Shown here: positions 57,232 to 64,000 of the stretch, one piece after another
Layout: the number at the start of each line of letters is the position of its first letter
How positions within the stretch are numbered: the first letter of the stretch is position 1
From: Orthonyx spaldingii
Taxonomy: Eukaryota; Chordata; Aves; Passeriformes; Orthonychidae
Assembly (NCBI GenBank): GCA_013397795.1
Contig: VZTJ01003796.1
Span: 803,466-867,465 of the forward strand
DNA length: 64,000 nucleotides
Direction of reading: 5' to 3'
Position numbers and translations under genes: made by a program
Notes under the pieces: generated by a model
Database searches by the model: none
Told to the model about the DNA's origin: nothing
What the model saw: the letters and a program-made list of their open reading frames with translations, nothing else

Positions 57232-57237
57232 AATAAA
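57232..57237 (+). terminator. Distal poly(A) signal AATAAA, candidate main end of RALY
   Basis: AATAAA follows the pair TTGTACATA and TCCTGTATAATAAAAGG, the first containing a Pumilio-like TGTACATA motif of the kind common near vertebrate 3' UTR ends. There is no recognised repeat between 55.97 and 57.23 kb, so a 1.9-kb 3' UTR running to this site is plausible. Choosing between this and the proximal site needs transcript ends. Confidence 0.5.
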
Positions 57238-57647
57238 AGGAAGAAATCTAATCTGCTTCCCCTGTCTTCTCTCTGCCACACACGCACACTTGTTTCTTCT
57301 ATTTCAGACAAGTCTTTTTTCCCTTTCCAAGCCTCAGCTCTGTCCACAGGATTTGCTTTCCCTTGCACAAGGTATATGCCCCAGGGCTGAGCAAAACATC
57401 TGCATTCACAGGGGCTCCAGGATTTTCCCCTGGAGGTTTGGAAACTCCTTTGATGCAGGAGAGTAGGGGCCAAATCCAGGCCTTTAATCTCTGGACTTTG
57501 CACTGGTCCAGCTCATAACAGACTGGAAAAATGTGGCTGCTTTGCCAGTTTGCACAAGCCAGCAGTGCTAAAAACTGCTCCTTAAGCACAGTGTTGCTCT
57601 GGCTGGCACCAGAGCGGTGTCAGGAGGGACCAGTGACCACGTGGAGA

Positions 57648-57750
57648 GAATCACAGAATCCCACAGTGGCTGGGGTTGGAAAGGAGATGATCTCCTAGGG
57701 ACACCTTCCACTGGACCAGGTTTCTGCAAGGTGCATCCAGCCCGGGTGAG
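57648..57750 (-). repeat. Degraded CR1 3' end
   Basis: GAATCACAGAATCCCACAGT, then GGGTTGGAAAGGAGATGATC and GACACCTTCCACTGGACCAG. An internal deletion removed part of the tail. Confidence 0.65.
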
Positions 57751-58443
57751 TTCTTTGTGGCTGAGCCACCGTCCAGCACTGGAGGGCAAAGCTGCCGAAG
57801 GTCATGGTGAGTCTGGGACATCTGAACATCCCCCTGTCCATCCATCCTGCCGTCAGTCACCTGTTCAGTTCAAGGTGGGAAAAGCAGCAGCATCAGGCTG
57901 ATGGCTGGGTGTCTTTGTGGCTGGAAGGAGGGGGAAAAAAACCCCAAAACCGAACCAAGCCAAACTGGCTGTCCAGAAGATGGAAATCAGGCCAACCTTC
58001 AGCCTGCTGAGCCACAAACCCAGCTCTGAGAGGTGCAGTGCCTCAGGGGCTGGGGCTGGCTCACTCCAGCTCAGCTTTAGAGCACAGCCAAGGTCTCCCA
58101 GCAGACAACTGGTTTGATTTTGTTCATTATTTGGGAGGAGAGCGAGGGACTCTCAGAGCTCTCAGGCAGGCCCCTGTTGGACAGATCACTCTGCTCTTGG
58201 CTGTGGGAGGGCCCCCAGGACAGGAGTTCTGGGGTTTGGGTGCTCTTTGAGGTCTGTCCGTGCCCCTGCAGAGAACCCACAGGGAGAGGTGAGGGGTGGG
58301 AAAGGGACACCCCCAGCCCCTGCATTCACCCCTTGGGCCATAAAGCAGCTGCAGAGCTTCCTGCTGGCCCCACTGCTCCATCAGGAGAGGAGTGGGGGTC
58401 AGGAGGGCTCACCCTGCTCTGAGCACAGCTTTCCCACTGACCA

Positions 58444-58735
58444 TTGAGGTTGGAAAAGCCCCCTCAGGCCATCCAGTCCAACTTCCCCCAGCTCTGCCAA
58501 GGCCATCCCTGACCCACGGCCCCCAGTGCCACATCACCTCCTTTAAATCCCTCCAGGGATGGGGACTCCCCCACTGCCCTGGGCAGCTGTTCCAATGCCT
58601 GACCACCCTTTCAAGGAGAAAATTTTCCTTAATATCCAACCTAAACCTCCCCTGGCACAAGCCGAGACCATTTCGCTTGTCCTATCCCTTGTTATCTGGG
58701 AAAAGAGACCAAACCCCAGGCACCTCCCATAAGGA
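58444..58735 (-). repeat. CR1 fragment
   Basis: On the + strand GAGGTTGGAAAAGCCCCCTC and CATCCAGTCCAACTTCCCCC lead through CCACTGCCCTGGGCAGCTGT and CACCCTTTCAAGGAGAAAAT to GACCATTTCGCTTGTCCTAT. Same subtype as 12.95-13.5 kb. Confidence 0.9.
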
Positions 58736-59592
58736 GGGAGATTCTCCTTAGCCCTGCTGTTGCTGCTGATGTATTTACAACAGCAATTTTTATTGTCTTT
58801 TATGGCAGTAGCCAGATTAAGTACAAGTTGAGCTTTGACCCTTCTTATTTTCTCCCTACATAATCCCATGACACCCCTGTAGTCATCCTAAATTGCCTCC
58901 CTGTTCTTCCAAAAGTCAAAAACTCTATTTTTTTCCTCAGTTCCAGGCAGAAGTTCAGCCAAGCCAGTTTTCTTCCCCATCTCATCTTTTGGCCGACAGG
59001 CATAGCCAGCTCTTGGCCCTTTAGGGTTGTCCTGGCTGACAGAAAGATGTGTGGTCCTCCCCAAGGCTCTTTAACTATCCATGACACAAAAGATGTGTCA
59101 GATCCCATTAGCTCTTGAATGAATATAAAGAGTCCCACCCTATGTGCACCCAGCCTTCTTTTCCTTGTTTCAGTGTCCCCACAGAGTCCCTGCCCTGCTG
59201 GGCTGTGGGAAGACAAGGGCTGGGCCAGTCCATTCTCCTAAGAACAACCCCAGAAGCAACAATTCGTTCAACATCTGCATGTGCTGAAGAAAAATGCCCA
59301 ACATTAACTGAGCAGCTCAACTGAACATACACAGTTGCCATGGTGTGAGCTTGAAAAAAACACAAACCCTTTGTTAAAAAATTTCCCCCCCACCCGCAGA
59401 GGGATGGTCCCATTCCCTAGACCTCACCTGGCTTCTCACTTTGGCTGCTCTGTTTGCTGCCATCCCATCAGTGGCAAAAGCAGCGTGGTCTTGGTTAGAA
59501 ACAGCCCCAAAGTCTCAGTCCCTGCTGTCTTGCCTGCACCTCTGCAAAGAAAACGGGAATGTCTGAGGCTGCTGACACACTTTGGGTTAAAT

Positions 59593-59637
59593 GGGATGGG
59601 ATGGGATGGGATGGGATGGGATGGGATGGGATGGGAT
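59593..59637 (+). repeat. (GGGAT)9 array, G-quadruplex candidate
   Basis: Nine uninterrupted GGGAT units followed by GAG. GGG runs separated by two bases fit the loop rule for a G-quadruplex on the + strand. Confidence 0.97.
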
Positions 59638-59807
59638 GAGCAGATGTGCAGGAAGCATTGGTGCTGTGGTTTTCCCATGCTGGCCTGGGCAGGCAGCAGA
59701 GCAGGGTTACCCCAGTCCCAATGCTCCTTCTTAACTCCCATTAACTGTGATGAGCATCACAGACCCAGGCCATGCAGCTCTTTGGAAAAACACTTCAGTT
59801 ACTGCAG

Positions 59808-59894
59808 CTCTAAGGTTCCTTCCAATCCAAACCCTCCTGTGACTCTGTGGATGTCTGCTCGGGTGCCAGGGCACTGCAAATGCAGCTCTTGTAA
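59808..59894 (+). repeat. CR1 3' end with a shared flank, partner of 51.9 kb
   Basis: CTCTAAGGTTCCTTCCAATC and CTGTGACTCTGTGG form a minimal CR1 3' end of about 40 bp, followed by GATGTCTGCTCGGGTGCCAG and on to GCAGCTCTTGTAA. The same CR1 end with the same flank occurs on the minus strand at 51922-52009. Confidence 0.88.
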
Positions 59895-60156
59895 GAGCCC
59901 CTGGCTGTGTCTGTCACAGTGGTCATACCCCTCCTGCATTGTCATCTTGTTACCTGCAGGAGGTTCAATTCCCTCTTTTTCCTCTTCTCCATAAACTTTT
60001 GCAAACTTTGGGAGGTGTGGTCAAGAACCCCACGGGCTCCCGGTGGACTCTGTCCATCCTCCGGCAGGAAAACATCCCCAGGCCTTGGATGGGGACAGTG
60101 GTGCCAAAAGGACTCAGGACACAGGGGGCATGTCAGGAGGGACCCCCTGGCCTGGT

Positions 60157-60243
60157 TCAGCAGGAGAACATCCACTTCAGCACCTTCCATTGCCCGGGGA
60201 ACCCGGGCAATGGAAGGTGCTGAAGTGGATGTTCTCCTGCTGA
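60157..60243. repeat. Perfect 42-bp inverted repeat with 3-nt loop
   Basis: The left arm 60157-60198 ends CATTGCCCGGG and the right arm 60202-60243 begins CCCGGGCAATG. All 42 positions pair, and the loop is GAA (60199-60201). The outer bases 60156 and 60244 do not pair. The arms resemble no repeat that I recognise. If transcribed from either strand it would form a very stable hairpin. Confidence 0.98.
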
Positions 60244-63200
60244 TGGTCTCCTCTGCCGGGCTGGCCCAGGCACAGGGATGGTGCAGGAGCCCCAGCACTG
60301 CCAACACTCCCGGGGTTCACTCAGAGCTTCCTCCTGCTCAGGGGTGAGGAGAGCAGGTCTGGCAGCTCAGCCAGGACATCCCCTCCTGTCTGCCCCTCCC
60401 TTGCTGTGCCCAGGCCAGAGCATCCCTGAGCAGAGCTGGGCAGCTCAGGAGCTGCCGCTGTGCCCGCAGCAGCTCCAGAGGACTCCAGCCCCAGCACACT
60501 CTTGGTTCTCAGCCAAGGGCAGGATTTAAAAGCCACCTCCCTCATCCAGTGCAAAGAGTGGAGGGCAACAATGTGCTTCAGCACAAGTTTAAATGAATTT
60601 TGGGGAAGTGGAGAAGGTCTGGAATTAAAAGCAAACTGCCATGGATGGAATATTCGAGACTCCACAGGCAGCCCCAAGCAGGGGCTTTCTCACCAACAGG
60701 GAAACCTGAACGGCACCCACAGCCTCGAGCCCGAATCAGGAGAACCCCAGGGCTGTCTGACAGCTCCTCCAGAAGAACAGAGAAAGCAACACCTCCTCCC
60801 TCTATTGTCTGGGGGTGTCTGGGAGTGTGGGGACAAGGCAGCAGAGAAAAATGTTTCAAGCTTCATTTCAGATGAGCTCACATTTCTCAGAACTTATTTC
60901 TTCACAGCCTTGGTGGAAAAAAGGCAATTTTGGTGCTGAATGAAAACAGCACAAGGCCTGCAGCAGGTAGAGACATTTCAGTCCACAAAACAAAAAGTGT
61001 AACTGAAAGTTTATTTTTTACTTGTCTTCTGTGCCTTATTTTAAAAATAGATCACATCTAGCTTTCCTGCCTGTAATAAACCACCTGACACTGGTGACAA
61101 TCAGGGCACGAACTGCTTTGCCATGGGTCCCACAGTCCTGCTCCCCTCAGTGCGATGCTTCCACACGGAAGAAAATACACCAAACGTATGGGATAATTAC
61201 CCAAAGCAGGGCTGGGGGAAGAAACAATTGATTTTAACAGTGACTTGACTTACTACAGAATGTAGAATTAAAGATGCTGCTTCTGTTAGAAAACCCAAAA
61301 CTTCTGTGAGCCCAGAGACCACTGTGGGAGATTGCAATGGGCTGACGAGAGAGAGGGGGAGGGAGGAACCACACACTTCTGGTGGGTATTGGGCAGCAAA
61401 AAGCTTCACCACCAGAGGTAAAGTGGTGACTGCTGTATTTCAGAATTATGTAAGTGTTTGCATAAAAGGAAAAAGGGTGAACAGCAAGCTCAGGCAGCAA
61501 GGAATGAGCCTGTCCTTATAGACACAAGCAGAGGGAAGTGAGAAAGGATTTTTCTTCCAGTAAGGAAAACCCAGTTCCTCAGGTCTATTGGGCAGCAACA
61601 CATTTCCAGGGCCAGCTGGAGTTTCTACTTCTGTGTAAAGAACTGCTGCCCTGGGCTTGGGACAGACTGCCAGGCACTCTGTGTAAGGGACATGTGAGGA
61701 TGTGTAGGTTATGCATGTGGTACCTCTGTGAATGTTTATGTGCAGCTTATCTACATCCACGTGTGGTGGAACACCTACAGGAAAAGCAGTGTTCAGGATT
61801 TTTCTAAAAAACAGCTGAATGGCCTCTGGAGGCACTTCCCTGTCTGCATCACTGAAATAGATAAAATAATGAAAGAGCTAAAATAATGACTAAAAAAAGT
61901 TAAAATAATGAAAGAGCTGCAAACACCAAACTTCTTAGCCCAGGGACTGGAGCCAGGTGAGGTCCCTTCAAAGAAAAGGCTTGTCCAGGTGTGCTACGGA
62001 TCAGCACCAGCCCTTGAACCTGTTTCTCTTCAGGAGAGAAAGATGTTTCTCTTTAGAAGATATTTCCATGTAACATCTTCCTCCAAAAGCCTTTTTCCTC
62101 CTCCTGTCATGAGATCATTTAAGCAACTGATCCGATCAGAGCAACCTTTCCACTCCCTCAGCCCCTGAATCTGAGGGAAAGGACACGTGGAATTGTGCTC
62201 CTTTCTCTGCCACAGGATTTTACTGTTCACCCAAATCCTTTTAGCTGTTCACCCAAACTGGAGCCACTTGAGTTTTCCCAAGGTGGACAAAGACCTGGAA
62301 GCAGAGCAAGCTGTGAACTGCCAAATGTCCCTACAAAAGCAGAGCAGAATGAGGGGCAGAGCCAGACAGGTCCAGCCTAACCCTGGCTGCTCCCACGGGC
62401 ATTGAGGGAACCCCAACGTCTGCAGGCTCCAGCTGTGGGCCCCTTGGCACTGCTGCAAAAACCCAGGGAAGGCTTTCACCAGGACAGGCTTGTCCTGAGC
62501 CCTGGCTGTGACCTGGGTCCTCTGCTACTGCCAACAAGGCACTGACCTGCACCGTGGCAGGAACAATTCAGAAACACAAGATCCAGCAATTCTTTTAAGA
62601 GCTGGAGAGGCTTTGAACTTTGCTCTCCATCCAGACTGAATCTGAACTGGTAAATTGTGCAGCTACTGATTCCTGTTCAACTTGTGTTCAAATCCTTCTC
62701 AAAGCCTGGCCTCTCACCTTCTTGGATAGTCTTCCAGTAATCTGGAATAAACCTCTAGGGAAAAACTGAGCACAGGGGCAGAACACAGAGCTGGAGAAAT
62801 GTTACTTAGAAGATGAACAGATAAATTCTAATGGTTTTCAGCTGTCAGCATCACACTGAACTTCCCATTTTCTTGACTTCCAGGAACTTCCTGCTTTTTC
62901 TATTCCTGTACCTCCCCCAGCACAGGTCCTTTCACCTGATTAAAGCTCAACACCCTCTGCAATTCGTGACAAACCCCATCTTGGTGGCAGCAGCTTTGAA
63001 AATCTGCTTTGTTCCTCTCCTTGCAGACAACCCCAGGTGTCCCAGCCTCCCCAAGAAGCTGCCCCAGAGCTGACACGAAGCAGGGATCTGGGGGTGTGGT
63101 GGCCCTGCACAATGTCCCTCTCCTGGGAGCCACCAGAAACTCCCAGCTCTCAGTGGAGGCATTTCATAAATGCTCCTCCTTTACAGTAGCTGTGGTTACA

Positions 63201-64000
63201 AAAAGTGATTCAATTCTTGCTCTGGCCAGAAGCTCCCAGCAGTGGAGTTTATTCTCACTGACTTTCATAGCAGCCACCTGTGATTTCAGCAGAACAGAAG
63301 CACCTGAGCCTCAGGGCAGCTGATCCCACTGGATTTGTGCTCATTTAGGGAATGAGATGTTCCCATTTCCCTGGTCACTTCAGGGACATGAGCAAGGTCC
63401 CCAACCCTGTGAGCTGCAACCACCTGACAGTGGAGATAAAGGCACGTCCTGGCAGAAGTTGGGGATGTAGAGATTCTTCCAAGGCATCAGTAACTCCCAG
63501 GCTGACTGACCACAACGGCAATTCCCCTGTCTGGTTCTCCCAGCAAGTCTGAGACAAGTCTCAGATGATTTTCTCTTGAATGTTCTGGGCTGGAAGATGT
63601 TTCACCTTCACTGCTGGGAAGGAACATTGCTCAGGTTCCATGGATCATGGATCTGCACTGCTCAGATTACTTGGATCAGGTGGAGAACTGGGCATGGCAA
63701 AATCCATGGAGAGGAGCTGTTGGTCACACAGGGCCTTTCAGTACCTAAAATCTGGCTCCCACATCTCCACACAGCCAATTTTCAGCTGAGAGACAAAAAA
63801 AACCACAGAGAAACACAGCTCTGCCCCCAAAAAGGTGTCTGCACACAGACCCAGGGCAACGGCAGCTGCCACCTCCTCTGTTAAGAACCCCATCCCTCAG
63901 CTGCTTTCTCACAACCAGCTCTACTTTTTGCCTTTGAACACAACTGCACTTCAAACTCACATCAGCCTCACAAGCAGCAAGAGGCATTCGTGTTCATACA

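Larger units (their letters stand above)
57240..64000. other. Downstream non-coding span, no exon recognised
   Basis: No coding sequence could be supported on either strand. In vertebrates RALY is followed by EIF2S2, usually on the opposite strand, but none of its conserved zinc-binding C-terminal sequence is visible here, so that gene probably lies beyond the window end. AATAAA on the minus strand near 61010 could belong to such a 3' UTR, but this cannot be supported. Recognised elements are listed separately. Confidence 0.5.

Noticed and set aside
60157..60243. Pre-microRNA
   Set aside because: Perfect pairing with a 3-nt loop does not fit a normal Drosha/Dicer substrate, and no microRNA seed is recognised.
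61000..61020. Minus-strand AATAAA as the 3' end of EIF2S2
   Set aside because: No EIF2S2 coding sequence is visible upstream of it on the minus strand within the window, so the link is only guesswork.

Overview
The window is vertebrate nuclear DNA, almost certainly from a bird and probably a songbird. It is GC-rich and carries roughly thirty 5'-truncated CR1 retrotransposon tails of the avian type, several solo endogenous-retrovirus LTRs, and one gene that can be recognised with confidence: RALY, an hnRNP C-like RNA-binding protein, on the + strand. There is no bacterial-type content (no operons, CRISPR array, insertion sequence or prokaryotic promoter). The bird call rests on the CR1 and LTR types, recognised from memory and not by database search.

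Layout. From 1 to about 36.3 kb there is no convincing coding exon. This stretch is either upstream of RALY or its long 5' introns; RALY is known to have non-coding 5' exons and a long first intron in mammals, and I could not place those exons here. It holds many CR1 tails, one + strand LTR ending near 18.21 kb, two AT-rich blocks dense in homeodomain-type TAAT cores (24.9-25.1 and 25.8-26.1 kb), and two CpG-rich patches (26.27-26.62 and 29.29-29.63 kb). It also contains an assembly scar with two single-base gaps (28813, 28935) around a 121-bp exact copy of sequence 470 bp upstream.

RALY runs from 36387 (start codon) to 55376 (stop) in seven coding exons, all with consistent phases and GT-AG junctions, giving a 280-residue protein: one RRM, a basic nuclear-localisation-like segment, a coiled coil and an acidic tail. 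The glycine-rich tract of mammalian RALY is not present. The first coding exon is boxed in by mobile DNA: an antisense solo LTR ends 47 bp before its splice acceptor, and a decayed ORF2-bearing CR1 begins about 95 bp after its donor. Further LTR material lies at 37.6-39.0 kb. Intron 5 carries a (TATCC)n array of about 230 bp. Two poly(A) signals (55964 and 57232) could end the transcript.

From 57.3 to 64 kb no exon was recognised. In other vertebrates the next genes are EIF2S2 and then ASIP, so this is probably the RALY-EIF2S2 interval. It contains a perfect 42-bp inverted repeat with a 3-nt loop (60157-60243), a (GGGAT)9 array, and an 87-bp segment that is an inverted near-copy of one in RALY intron 6. 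I found no new multi-gene system. The observations most worth checking are the perfect palindrome, a 104-bp TG...CA palindromic element with an exact 5-bp target-site duplication, the CR1 copies with shared 3' flanks, and the false assembly duplication.
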